The notes below the pieces were generated by a model, which worked only from the letters and a program-made list of their open reading frames with translations, ran no database searches and was not told the origin of the DNA. The position numbers and the translations under genes were made by a program. Shown here piece after piece: positions 24,318-32,851 of a stretch of 64,000 bases of DNA. Source of the stretch: Thiemannella venezuelensis (GTDB lineage: Bacteria > Actinomycetota > Actinomycetes > Streptosporangiales > Streptosporangiaceae); assembly GCF_014203605.1 (NCBI RefSeq), contig NZ_JACHJJ010000019.1, positions 1 to 64,000 of the forward strand, in the 5' to 3' direction. Numbering within the stretch: the first letter of the stretch is position 1; every line of letters starts with the position of its first letter.

Positions 24318-25427
24318 GTGTCGAGACAGCGCATCCTGGCGTCCCTCGCGGGCGTGGCGGCCGCGGGCGCGCTCACGGTCGTCATGCCGGCGTCCCCCGC
24401 CGCCGCCGCGGCGGACTGCGCGGCGGCATGGAGCTCCTCGAAGGTGTACACCGGCGGCATGACGGCCTCCTACAAGGGACGCAACTGGTCCGCCAAGTGG
24501 TGGACCCAGAACGAGACCCCGGGTGTCACCACCTCCGGCGTCTGGGCGGACAAGGGCGCCTGCGGCGGCGGCACGACCACCCCGGCCCCGTCCCCGTCCT
24601 CCGCCCCGAGCTGCAACCACCCGGCCTGGGCGGCCGGCAGGGCCTACAAGACGGGCGACGTCGTCCGGTACACCGACGGCAGGTACTACCGGGCCGAGCA
24701 CGACAACCCGGGCTACGACCCGGTCATCAGCACCTGGTACTGGGAGCCGTACGCCTGCAGCGGCGGCTCCACGCCCACCCCCACGCCGACCGGTCCCTCC
24801 ACCCCCTCGGGCTTCGTGGTCAGCGAGGCGCAGTTCAACCAGATGTTCCCGAACCGGAACCCCTTCTACACCTACAAGGGGCTGACCGCGGCGCTCGGCG
24901 CCTACCCCGGCTTCGCCAAGACCGGCACCGACACGGTCAGGAAGCAGGAGGCCGCCGCCTTCCTGGCCAACGTCAACCACGAGACCGGCGGCCTGGTCCA
25001 CGTGGTGGAGCAGAACACCGCGAACTACTCGCACTACTGCGACCGCAGCCAGTCCTACGGCTGCCCGGCCGGCCAGTCGGCCTACTACGGACGCGGCCCG
25101 ATCCAGCTGAGCTGGAACTTCAACTACAAGGCGGCCGGCGACGCGCTCGGCATCAACCTGCTCAGCAACCCCAACCTGGTGCAGACCGACTCGGCGGTGG
25201 CCTGGAAGACCGCCCTGTGGTACTGGAACACCCAGAACGGCCCCGGCACCATGACCCCGCACAACGCCATGGTCAACGGCCGCGGCTTCGGCGAGACCAT
25301 CCGCAGCATCAACGGCAGCCTGGAGTGCGGCGGCCGCAACCCCGCCCAGGTGCAGAGCCGGGTGAACTCCTACCAGAGGTTCACCCAGATCCTGGGCACC
25401 ACCCCGGGCTCCAACCTGACCTGCTGA
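24318..25427 (+). CDS. Secreted GH19 chitinase with two chitin-binding modules
   Basis: A 369-residue secreted enzyme that cleaves beta-1,4 links in chitin. Residues 1-32 are a signal peptide (basic MSRQR, hydrophobic core, cleavage near PAAAAA-DC). Two CBM5/12-like modules follow: WSSSKVYTGGMTASYKGRNW and HPAWAAGRAYKTGDVVRYTD, each with the aromatic binding residues, separated by Thr/Pro/Ser-rich linkers. The GH19 domain runs from about 165 with catalytic Glu222 (NHETGG) and Glu231 (VVEQNT), nine apart as in Streptomyces family-19 enzymes, and ends in a Cys-containing motif. The GTG at 24318 follows GAGGAG. Confidence 0.95.
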   Translation: MSRQRILASLAGVAAAGALTVVMPASPAAAAADCAAAWSSSKVYTGGMTASYKGRNWSAKWWTQNETPGVTTSGVWADKGACGGGTTTPAPSPSSAPSCNHPAWAAGRAYKTGDVVRYTDGRYYRAEHDNPGYDPVISTWYWEPYACSGGSTPTPTPTGPSTPSGFVVSEAQFNQMFPNRNPFYTYKGLTAALGAYPGFAKTGTDTVRKQEAAAFLANVNHETGGLVHVVEQNTANYSHYCDRSQSYGCPAGQSAYYGRGPIQLSWNFNYKAAGDALGINLLSNPNLVQTDSAVAWKTALWYWNTQNGPGTMTPHNAMVNGRGFGETIRSINGSLECGGRNPAQVQSRVNSYQRFTQILGTTPGSNLTC

Positions 25428-25463
25428 CACCTCCCCCTCTCAGCACGGGTTCCCGGGCATGGC

Positions 25464-25496
25464 GGAAGGGCGCGGACCACCGGTCCGCGCCCTTCC
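25464..25496. terminator. Bidirectional terminator, 15-bp stem
   Basis: GGAAGGGCGCGGACC (25464-25478), loop ACC, then its exact reverse complement (25482-25496). It lies between the convergent chitinase and FAD-oxidoreductase genes and can serve both strands. Confidence 0.85.
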
Positions 25497-25515
25497 CGTA
25501 CGGCGGGGCACCGGC

Positions 25516-26913
25516 TCAGACGCGCGGGACCACGTGCCCGAAGCGGAAGAGCCGGGCCGGGTCGTACAGCTCCTTCAGCTCCGCCAGCTTGCGCAGCACC
25601 GGCTCCGGCCAGGCGCGGGAGAGCTGCTCCGGGGCGAGCGCCCCGCCCTGGAAGTTGAGCAGCGAGCCCCCGGTCGCCCAGGGGGCGACGGCGTCGATCA
25701 CCGCCTGGGCGCAGCCCGGGACGACGGCCTCCAGCAGCTCGGGGACGGGCGCCCCGATGACCAGCAGCGAGAAGGCGGCGCCGCGCCCGCCGACGGCGTT
25801 GGGCTCCTTGGGCTCGCGGGCCAGCGCCCCGCCGAGCTGCCGCAGCTCCAGGATCGCGAGCGGGACGTCCGCGGCGGGACCGGCCGCCGCCAGCAGCGCG
25901 TCCACCGCCTCCTCGGGCAGCTCCCGCAGGAGGGCGCCGCGCTCGTAGGTCGGCATCGGATCCACCGGGTCGCTGTGCACGGAGTCGAGCGCGGTGTACG
26001 GCATGCGCCCGACACCGCCGAACACCGGCTCGGCCACGGCGCGCATGGGGGCCAGCAGCGCCTCGGCCGCCCGGTCCTCGCCCAGGAAGGCGAAGCGGAG
26101 GTGGACGACCAGGCGGCCGCGGAGCGGTTCCGGGAGCTCGGGCAGCGGGGGCAGGCGCAGGATCGCCACCGAGGTGGTGGCGGCCTCCGGCAGCGTTCCG
26201 GCCCACTCCCGGTAGGCGTGCAGGACCCGGGAGGCGTCCTCGGCGGCGTAGTAGAGGCCGCCGCCGTACAGGGAGGTCACCGGGAAGAGGTCGACGGTCA
26301 TCGAGGTGACCACGCCGAAACTGCCCTTGCCCCCGCGCAGCGCCCAGAACAGGTCGGGCTCGCGACCGGAGTCGGCGGTGCGGAGGGTGCCGTCCGCCGT
26401 CACGAGAGTGATCTCCCGGACGTGGTCGGCGGCGAAGCCGAAGGTCCGCGCGATCGGGCCGATCCCGCCGCCCAGCGTGTAGCCCACCGCGCCGACCCCG
26501 GAGGACGAGCCGCTGAGCGGGGCCAGGCCGTGCGGGGCCGCGGCCTCGACGACCTCGGCCCAGGTGCAGCCCGCGCCGATCACGGCGCTGCGCGCGGACG
26601 GGTCGACGCCGACCCCGCGCATCCGCGAGGTGGTGATCAGCAGCGCCCCGTCCGCCGCCTGGACCGCGCCGTGGCCGGTGGCCTGGACGGCGACCGGCAG
26701 CGAGCGTGCGGCGGCGAAGCGGACCGCGGCCGCCACGTCCTCGGCGCCGGTCGCGCCGACGACGAGCGCGGGACGGTGCCGGACGGCGAGGTTGAACCCG
26801 GCCGTCTCCTCCTCGAAGCCGTCCTGGCCCGGCGTGAGCACGGGCCCGGAGACCTGCTCGCGCAGCGTCGCGAGCTCCGCGTCGGCAAGGGCGGCGGTCG
26901 GGTGGGTGGTCAT
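25516..26913 (-). CDS. BBE-type FAD-linked oxidoreductase
   Basis: A 465-residue oxidoreductase of the PCMH/berberine-bridge family. The FAD-binding half has RPALVVGATGAEDVAAAVRF, ATGHGAVQAADGALLITTSR (the His of GHG is where flavin is often attached) and SSGVGAVGYTLGGGIGPIAR. The C-terminal BBE segment reads LKELYDPARLFRFGHVV. Members oxidise alcohols, sugars or secondary metabolites; the substrate is unknown. There is no signal peptide. The ATG at 26913 follows AGGAGA; the longer frame to 26991 has no homology. It is divergent from a GNAT-SARP operon, and SARP-like repeats point in its direction about 82-100 bases upstream. Confidence 0.87.
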   Translation of the reverse strand: MTTHPTAALADAELATLREQVSGPVLTPGQDGFEEETAGFNLAVRHRPALVVGATGAEDVAAAVRFAAARSLPVAVQATGHGAVQAADGALLITTSRMRGVGVDPSARSAVIGAGCTWAEVVEAAAPHGLAPLSGSSSGVGAVGYTLGGGIGPIARTFGFAADHVREITLVTADGTLRTADSGREPDLFWALRGGKGSFGVVTSMTVDLFPVTSLYGGGLYYAAEDASRVLHAYREWAGTLPEAATTSVAILRLPPLPELPEPLRGRLVVHLRFAFLGEDRAAEALLAPMRAVAEPVFGGVGRMPYTALDSVHSDPVDPMPTYERGALLRELPEEAVDALLAAAGPAADVPLAILELRQLGGALAREPKEPNAVGGRGAAFSLLVIGAPVPELLEAVVPGCAQAVIDAVAPWATGGSLLNFQGGALAPEQLSRAWPEPVLRKLAELKELYDPARLFRFGHVVPRV

Positions 26914-26994
26914 GGATCTTCTCCTGGTGGTGAGGGCGGTCGGGCCGGTTGCCGCCGGACACGACCGGGTCCGGCCCTCCAGTTCTCGCACCTC

Positions 26995-27013
26995 CCGCTA
27001 GGAGGCCGCTGGG
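26995..27013 (-). promoter_or_regulatory. SARP-like direct repeats facing the FAD oxidoreductase
   Basis: On the minus strand CCCAGCGG (27013-27006) and CCTAGCGG (27002-26995) are spaced exactly 11 bp. Eight bases further on lies AGAACT, in the -10 position for SARP-type promoters. The repeat matches CCTAGCGG on the other side of the region. Confidence 0.6.
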
Positions 27014-27018
27014 CCGCC

Positions 27019-27073
27019 GGCTGGGGGCCGGCCTGGGAACGGCCTGGGGACGGCTTGGAACCGGCTGGACGGC
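27019..27073. repeat. Five degenerate 11-bp tandem repeats
   Basis: GGCTGGGGGCC, GGCCTGGGAAC, GGCCTGGGGAC, GGCTTGGAACC and GGCTGGACGGC run head to tail from 27019 to 27073 in the middle of the divergent promoter region (26914-27217, no gene). The 11-bp period places the GGCYTGG core on one face of the helix and may provide extra regulator contacts. Confidence 0.75.
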
Positions 27074-27168
27074 GGCCCAGCGCGCCCCGGCCCCGCCAGG
27101 GCGGCACGGCGGGCCCGGCACGCCGGCGCGCGGCGGTTCCCCCGCGACGCGGTCCCGTGACGCGCCCT

Positions 27169-27198
27169 CCTAGCCGGGTCCTAGCGGCTTCCTAGAAG
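27169..27198 (+). promoter_or_regulatory. Three SARP-like direct repeats upstream of the GNAT-SARP operon
   Basis: CCTAGCCG (27169), CCTAGCGG (27180) and CCTAGAAG (27191) recur at exactly 11-bp intervals. SARP regulators bind 11-bp-spaced heptamer repeats whose last copy is about 8 bp before the -10 box, and the start codon at 27218 fits a leaderless message from such a promoter. Autoregulation by the SARP at 27769 is inferred. Confidence 0.7.
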
Positions 27199-27217
27199 AC
27201 CGGCCGATGCTGCGGGC

Positions 27218-27769
27218 ATGCCGTCGCCACCCGAGTCCGGTCTCCCCACCACCCTGCTGCTGCGCGAGGTTCCGGCGCACGCGGGCACGGCGGGTACGGA
27301 GCTGCTCGCCCCAGCGCTCGCCGGGGCGCTCAGGGAGACGCCGGCCGCCCGCTGCCGCATGTACGTGCTGGCCGACCTGGCGGGCCCGGCCGCCGCTCCG
27401 CCCGCGGCCGCCGTCCTGGTCGAGACGGAGTCCGCCGCCCGCCGGGCCCGTCTGCGCGCGCTCGCCGTGGCCCCGCCGTACCGGCGCAGGGGCTTCGGCC
27501 GGCGGCTGCTGGCGGACCTGCTGACCGAACTGCGCGCCGACGGGGTACGGCGGGTGCACTATCGCGAGGACGCCGAGGACTGCGGCGTGTCCGCGCTGCT
27601 CCGCTCGGCCGGTTTCACCTGCGAGGAAGGGGGTCCGGGCGGCCCGAGGCAGCCCGGAGCACCGAATCCTCACGAATTGAGGGAGACCGGGGGACTTGAG
27701 GTGACATATCAGTACGATGAGGCCGAGACCGGGCCTCTCGCGATCGTCTGGCTCGTGCGGGAACTGTGA
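27218..27769 (+). CDS. GNAT-family N-acetyltransferase
   Basis: A 183-residue protein with the GNAT core. The strand-loop-helix that binds acetyl-CoA is RLRALAVAPPYRRRGFGRRL followed by LADLLTEL, and a later strand-helix is CGVSALLRSAGFTCEE. The C-terminus (LEVTYQYDEAETGPLAIVWL) is longer than usual. Substrate unknown. There is no ribosome site before the ATG at 27218, consistent with a leaderless transcript from the SARP-like promoter just upstream. Its TGA overlaps the ATG of the following SARP gene by one base (TGATG), so the two are translationally coupled. Confidence 0.82.
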   Translation: MPSPPESGLPTTLLLREVPAHAGTAGTELLAPALAGALRETPAARCRMYVLADLAGPAAAPPAAAVLVETESAARRARLRALAVAPPYRRRGFGRRLLADLLTELRADGVRRVHYREDAEDCGVSALLRSAGFTCEEGGPGGPRQPGAPNPHELRETGGLEVTYQYDEAETGPLAIVWLVREL

Positions 27770-30700
27770 TGCGAACGGCGGTCTATGGCATGCGAGCCCC
27801 AGCAGGTCGGACGGGCGGACCCGCGGACGGGACCGCAGGCGGCACCGCGAGCGGGACGGCCGGCGGAGCGGGGGACCTGCTGGACTTCCGGATCCTGGGG
27901 CCGCTGGAGGTCGTGGACGCCTCGGGGACGGCTCTCGACATCGGGTCCCGCAAGCAGCGGGCCGTGCTGGCGCTCCTGCTGCTGAACGCCCCGCACGTCC
28001 TCCCCCTCGACCGGCTGATCGGCCGGCTGTGGGCGGACGAGCCCCCGTCCAGCGCCACGGGAACGCTCCAGGCCTACATCTCCCAGCTCCGCAGGGTCCT
28101 CGAACCGCGGCGCAGCCCGCGCTCCCCCGCCCGGCTCCTGCGCACCCGCGAGCCCGGCTACCTGCTGGACGTCTCCACCGGCCAGGTGGACGCCGGCCGC
28201 TTCGCCGCAGCCGCCGAGACGGCGCGCGCCGCGCTGTCCGGCGGCAGGCCGGAGGAGGTCGAGCGCGTCCTGGAACCCGTCCTGCGGGAGTGGCGCGGAG
28301 AGCCGCTCGCCGACTTCCCGGACGAGCCCTTCGCACGGCCGACCGCCGCCCGGCTCATCGAGACCCGGATGTCGGCGCTGTCGGTCCGCGCGGAGTCCTG
28401 GCTCGCCATGGGGCGCAACGCCGAGACGGCCGTCGAGGCCGAGCGCCTGCTCGGCCTCGACCCCTACCGCGAAGGGCTGTGGGCCCTGCTGATGCGCGCC
28501 CTGTACCGGGACCGCAGGCAGGCGGAGGCGCTGGCCGCCTACCAGCGCTGCCGCACGCTCCTCGGTGACGAGCTCGGACTGGACCCCAGCCCGGAGCTGC
28601 GGCGGCTGGAGCGGGCCGTCCTCGACCAGGACGAGGCCCTCGACGGCCCCGGCGGCCCCTGGCCGCCCGTGTCCGCCACCCTCGCGGAGCCGGCCGGGCC
28701 CGCCGCGACCGGCCTCCTGCCGGCGGCCCCGCCGCCCCTCCCGCCCGCGGTGCCGGCCGCCGCTCCGGGGCCGGCCCCGATCCCCCCGGCGGGACCGGCG
28801 GCCGGCGGAACGCGCGGCGTCCCGGCTCCGTCCTCCGGGCCGGGGAGCGCGGGGAGCACGGGGATCCTGCCCCGGCTCGTCGGCAGGGAGCCCCACCTGC
28901 GCCGGATCGCCGAGCGCCTGTCGGAGACGGGACGCGGCATGGGCGGGGTGTTCGTGGTGGGCGGCGAGTCCGGCATCGGCAAGACCCGGCTGGCCGAGGC
29001 CGCCGCGGAGCTGGCCGGCGGGCTCGGCCTCACCGTGGTGTGGAGCCGGTGCGCCGAGAGCAGCGGGGCGCCGGCGTTCTGGCCGTGGATCCAGGTCCTG
29101 CAGGAGCTGGACGAGGGGGACGGCTGCGAGCTGGGCGCGGTGCTCCACCGGCTGACCTGCGACGACCCGGGGGAGGCCGCCGACCCCGACACCGCGCGTT
29201 TCCTGCTCTACGACGCCGCCGCCAAGGCCCTGTCCCGGCGCGCGGCGCAGACGCCCGTGCTGGTGCTCATGGAGGACGTCCACTGGGCGGACGCCGCCTC
29301 GCTGAAACTGCTGACCTTTCTCGGCGGCGACCTGCACCGGGTTCCGCTGCTGGTGCTGGCCACCGTACGCCAGGAGTCCGCCGAGGCGCGGCCGGCGCTG
29401 ACCGCCGCGCTGGGTGAGCTGACCCGGCAGCGGGGCACCGAGCGGATGACCGTCACCGCCTTCACTCCCGAGCAGATCGCGGACTACCTGGGCGAGGCCG
29501 GCTCCGTCCCCGCCCGTCCGCCGGGTGCCTCCGGCCCGGTCCGGGCGCCGCACGGGCCGTACGGCGCGGACCCGGCTCTCGTCCACGCGCTGCACGACCG
29601 GACCGGCGGGAACCCGTTCTTCCTGGGCGAGCTCCTCCGGCTGCTGGCCAGCGTGCGCTCCCTGGACCAGGTGGCCGCCGAGGACGTGGCCTCGCTCGCC
29701 GTGCCCGACGGGGTGCGCGACGTCATCACCCAGCGGGTGTCGCGGCTGCCGGAGGACTCCCAGGCCCTGCTGCGGGCCGCCGCGGTGATCGGCCGGGACG
29801 TCGACGCGGACGTGCTGGAGGCCGCCTCGGGGATCGGCGGCGCGCGGATGATGATGCTGCTGGAGCCCGCCGTGGCGACGGGCCTGCTCACCGAGGTGGA
29901 CGGCGGCTGGGACTACCGCTTCTCGCACGCCCTGGTGCGGGAGACCCTGTACGCCGGGCTGAGCCGGCTGCAGCGGGCTCAGCTCCACGGGCGGGTGGGC
30001 GAGGCGATCGAGAACCTCTCCCGGGGGGACGTGACCACGCGGCTGCCGGTGCTGGCCCACCACTTCGGCATGGCCGCCCGGGTCGGCCGCTCGGCCAAGG
30101 CCGGCTCGTACGCGGCACGGGCGGCGGTGCAGGCCGCGAGCCATCTCGCCTACGACGAGGCGGTCGCGCTCTGGGAGCAGGCGCTCGCCGTCCTCGACCC
30201 CGCCGCGCCGGACTCGGCCTCGGCCCGCTGCGCGCTGCTCATCGAGCTCGGCCGGGCCCGGCGGGTGACGGGTGACGTGATCGGGGCGCGGGCCGCGCTG
30301 GACGAGGCGGTGACGCTGGCCACCCGGCTGGGGGACGACGCGGCCGTGACCGAGGCGGCGACCGTCTTCGGCGGGGTGACGCTCTGGAACTGGCGCTCCT
30401 ACGGGGTCGTGGACCAGCGCATGGTGGGCGTGCTGGAGGACCAGCTCGCCCGGCAGGCACCGGGCCGGGAGCACCGGCGCGCGGAGCTGCTCGGCACGCT
30501 CGGCGTGGAGCTGTACTACGGGGAGCGCCGCGAGGAGGGGCGGCGGCACGCCGCGGAGGCCGTCGCGCTGGCACGGCGTTCCGGCGACCCCCGGTTGCTG
30601 GCCCGGACCCTGAACAACTTCGTCATCGCGACCTGGACCCCCGAGGACGAGGCGGAGCACTTCCAGGCCGCCGAGGAGATCCTGACGCTGCCGGAGCTGC

Positions 30701-31458
30701 CCCGCGTGGCCGAGATCATCGCCCGCCTGCACCGCATGCCGCGGCTCCTCACCTCCGGCATGCTCGCCGAGTACGACGCCGACCTCGCCCGCTGCCTGCG
30801 GATGACCTCCGAGGTGCGGATGCCGGAGATCGAGACGCAGGTGACCTACGCGGCGACGGGGCGGGCGATGCTCGGCGGCGACTGGGACGAGGTCGACCGG
30901 CTCTCCGCGATCGCCTCCGACAGCTACCGCCGCACCAGCCTGTGGGGGCCCGACACCCTCAAGCTGCTCTGCGCGGCCGTCTCCTGCTGGGCCCGGGGAC
31001 GGCCACCGGGCGAGCTGCTGCCCCGGCTGGCCGAGGCGGGCGAGGACGACTCCAACCTCCTGCTGCGCCCCACCGCCGTGCTGGCCGCGGTCGAGGCCGG
31101 GGACGAGGCTCTCGCGCACCGGCTGGTCGACCGCTGGGGCACCGCCGCTGAGCGGGACTGGACGTGGCGGTTCGTCGTCTGGCAGTGGGGGCTGGTCTCC
31201 GCCCGGATCGGCCGTCCCGACCCGCACGGCCTGCTCGCGGAGCTGACGCCGATCGCCTCGCAGCTGGTGACCCTGGGCACCGGCTGCATCTCGTGGGGGG
31301 CTCTGGACGACACCGTGGCGCTGCTGCTGCGCCGGACGGGGCGGGCCGGGGAGGCCCTCGCCCACGCGGAGCGGGCCCTGGAGACCCACCGCCGCCTGGG
31401 CCTGGGGCACCTGGAACGGCGCAGCGCCGCCCTCGTACGGGAGCTGCGGGAGGGCTGA
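27769..31458 (+). CDS. SARP-family regulator with large ATPase (LAL-like)
   Basis: A 1229-residue regulator. After about 38 low-complexity residues comes the SARP opening LLDFRILGPLEVVDASGTAL, a winged helix with TGTLQAYISQLRRVLEP, and a BTAD domain ending DELGLDPSPELRRLERAVLD (to about 285). A Pro/Ala linker leads to an AAA_16 ATPase: LVGREPHLRRIAERL, Walker A GESGIGKTRLAEAA near residue 405, Walker B VLVLMEDVHWAD near 500. The C-terminal half is helical and TPR-like, with no LuxR helix-turn-helix. Such proteins activate secondary-metabolism or stress genes; the 11-bp repeats flanking the adjacent divergent promoters are the likely targets. Confidence 0.88.
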   Translation: MRTAVYGMRAPAGRTGGPADGTAGGTASGTAGGAGDLLDFRILGPLEVVDASGTALDIGSRKQRAVLALLLLNAPHVLPLDRLIGRLWADEPPSSATGTLQAYISQLRRVLEPRRSPRSPARLLRTREPGYLLDVSTGQVDAGRFAAAAETARAALSGGRPEEVERVLEPVLREWRGEPLADFPDEPFARPTAARLIETRMSALSVRAESWLAMGRNAETAVEAERLLGLDPYREGLWALLMRALYRDRRQAEALAAYQRCRTLLGDELGLDPSPELRRLERAVLDQDEALDGPGGPWPPVSATLAEPAGPAATGLLPAAPPPLPPAVPAAAPGPAPIPPAGPAAGGTRGVPAPSSGPGSAGSTGILPRLVGREPHLRRIAERLSETGRGMGGVFVVGGESGIGKTRLAEAAAELAGGLGLTVVWSRCAESSGAPAFWPWIQVLQELDEGDGCELGAVLHRLTCDDPGEAADPDTARFLLYDAAAKALSRRAAQTPVLVLMEDVHWADAASLKLLTFLGGDLHRVPLLVLATVRQESAEARPALTAALGELTRQRGTERMTVTAFTPEQIADYLGEAGSVPARPPGASGPVRAPHGPYGADPALVHALHDRTGGNPFFLGELLRLLASVRSLDQVAAEDVASLAVPDGVRDVITQRVSRLPEDSQALLRAAAVIGRDVDADVLEAASGIGGARMMMLLEPAVATGLLTEVDGGWDYRFSHALVRETLYAGLSRLQRAQLHGRVGEAIENLSRGDVTTRLPVLAHHFGMAARVGRSAKAGSYAARAAVQAASHLAYDEAVALWEQALAVLDPAAPDSASARCALLIELGRARRVTGDVIGARAALDEAVTLATRLGDDAAVTEAATVFGGVTLWNWRSYGVVDQRMVGVLEDQLARQAPGREHRRAELLGTLGVELYYGERREEGRRHAAEAVALARRSGDPRLLARTLNNFVIATWTPEDEAEHFQAAEEILTLPELPRVAEIIARLHRMPRLLTSGMLAEYDADLARCLRMTSEVRMPEIETQVTYAATGRAMLGGDWDEVDRLSAIASDSYRRTSLWGPDTLKLLCAAVSCWARGRPPGELLPRLAEAGEDDSNLLLRPTAVLAAVEAGDEALAHRLVDRWGTAAERDWTWRFVVWQWGLVSARIGRPDPHGLLAELTPIASQLVTLGTGCISWGALDDTVALLLRRTGRAGEALAHAERALETHRRLGLGHLERRSAALVRELREG

Positions 31459-31491
31459 CACCCGCCGGCGCCATGGGCGGGATCGCTCAGG

Positions 31492-32649
31492 TCACCGCAG
31501 CGGGGCGCGCTCCGGCCCGCGGCGGGAGCGCTGGGGCGCCTGGTAGGCCCACTGCCACAGCAGCTCCAGCGGCCCCCGGTCGAAGCGGCGCAGCCAGAGC
31601 GAGGCCAGCGTCATGAACAGCAGGCAGACGCCCGCCCAGGCGACCGGCACCCACCACGGCCGCAGGCCGTCCAGGCGCGCGGCCAGCCCGAGGCCCCAGC
31701 CGTAGCAGAGCGCGGCCCCCACCAGGTTCTGGAAGACGTAGCAGCTCAACGCGGTCCGGCCGACGGCCGTCAGACCCCGCCGCACCGGGCCGGGGGCGCC
31801 GCTCACCCGGTGGGCGAGGGTGGCGACCAGGCCGAGCAGTCCCAGCGCCACCAGCGGCGGCAGCAGGTAGCGGTCCACCAGGAACCAGTCCTCCCCCGCG
31901 TAGGAGGTCAGCAGGTTCAGCGGGACGCCTGCGCCGAGCCCGACGATCATGATTTTGCGCCGCAGCGCGGCGCCCCGCTCGGAGCGTTCGAACACTCCGG
32001 CCCGCATCAGCCGCGAGCCCAGCAGGAACAGCACGATGCCCAGCGGGACGATGAACACCGCCTCCAGCCGGTAGAGGACGAACAGCTCGGCCCGGGCGGC
32101 GACCTGCTCGGCGTAGCTTCCGGCGCTGAACAGCGTGTCCTCCCCGGAGGCCGGTCCGGCGGCCGTGTCCCTACCTGCCGACAGGGCGGCGGTGAGCAGG
32201 CCGATCACCACCGCGAACACCACGCCCACGCCGATGATCCAGGCACGGACCACCCGGTCGCTCCGGCCGATCAGACAGGCGACGATCATCGAAGTGACCG
32301 CGTAGCCCATCAGCACGTCGAACTCGAAGATCAGGAAGTAGTGGATCAGGCCCTCGGCGAACAGCAGCGCCGCCCGCCACAGGTACCAGCCCGGCCAGGG
32401 CGCGCCCCGCCTCCGCGCCGAGCGGTACTGCAGTTCCAGGCCGACCCCGAACAGCAGGGTGAGCAGGGCCAGGAACTTGCCGTTGGTCAGGAACCTCAGG
32501 AAGGTCTCCACGGCACCGGGCTGCGCCAGCGCGTCGAGGACGCCCGCAGGGCCGCCGGGGTCGGTGAAAATCCAGATGTTGGTGCCCAGCGTGCCCATGA
32601 TGGCCACTCCCCTGAGCACGTCGAGCACGTCGATGCGTTGGTTCGTCAC
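31492..32649 (-). CDS. DUF418 membrane protein
   Basis: A 385-residue protein with about ten hydrophobic segments. The N-terminus IDVLDVLRGVAIMGTLGTNI is the conserved start of the DUF418/YeiB group, and the C-terminal DUF418 domain reads VGRTALSCYVFQNLVGAALC followed by YGWGLG. The family resembles membrane-bound acyltransferases in layout, but its reaction is not established. The ATG at 32649 has only a weak ribosome site. It converges on the SARP gene with 33 bases between stops. A 26-bp hairpin-forming dyad and 13-bp tandem repeats lie in its upstream region. Confidence 0.82.
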   Translation of the reverse strand: MTNQRIDVLDVLRGVAIMGTLGTNIWIFTDPGGPAGVLDALAQPGAVETFLRFLTNGKFLALLTLLFGVGLELQYRSARRRGAPWPGWYLWRAALLFAEGLIHYFLIFEFDVLMGYAVTSMIVACLIGRSDRVVRAWIIGVGVVFAVVIGLLTAALSAGRDTAAGPASGEDTLFSAGSYAEQVAARAELFVLYRLEAVFIVPLGIVLFLLGSRLMRAGVFERSERGAALRRKIMIVGLGAGVPLNLLTSYAGEDWFLVDRYLLPPLVALGLLGLVATLAHRVSGAPGPVRRGLTAVGRTALSCYVFQNLVGAALCYGWGLGLAARLDGLRPWWVPVAWAGVCLLFMTLASLWLRRFDRGPLELLWQWAYQAPQRSRRGPERAPLR

Positions 32650-32704
32650 CTACCCCACGATTGCGCCCGGATCGGCAGGGGACATCCTCGTCCGGTGCCG
32701 ACCC

Positions 32705-32730
32705 GGCCGTACATCGATGGATGTACGGCC
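32705..32730. promoter_or_regulatory. 11-bp inverted repeat upstream of the DUF418 gene
   Basis: GGCCGTACATC (32705-32715), loop GATG, then GATGTACGGCC (32720-32730): 11 perfect pairs. It lies 56-81 bases before the DUF418 start and about 120 bases beyond the stop of the upstream hydrolase gene, so it may be an operator, or the hydrolase terminator. Confidence 0.6.
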
Positions 32731-32770
32731 CTCGACTTCGGTCGCACCGGACGGCACCGGCGCGCGTCAC

Positions 32771-32822
32771 GGCCACGGATCACGGCCACGGATCACTGTG
32801 CCGGATCACGGTGCCGGATCAC
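32771..32822. repeat. Four 13-bp tandem repeats ending CGGATCAC
   Basis: GGCCACGGATCAC, GGCCACGGATCAC, TGTGCCGGATCAC and GGTGCCGGATCAC run head to tail between the hydrolase stop (32852) and the DUF418 start. The period is not a multiple of three and no gene covers them. They resemble iteron-type protein-binding arrays. Confidence 0.85.
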
Positions 32823-32851
32823 GGTGGACGACGTCCCCGCCCGGCAGGCCG

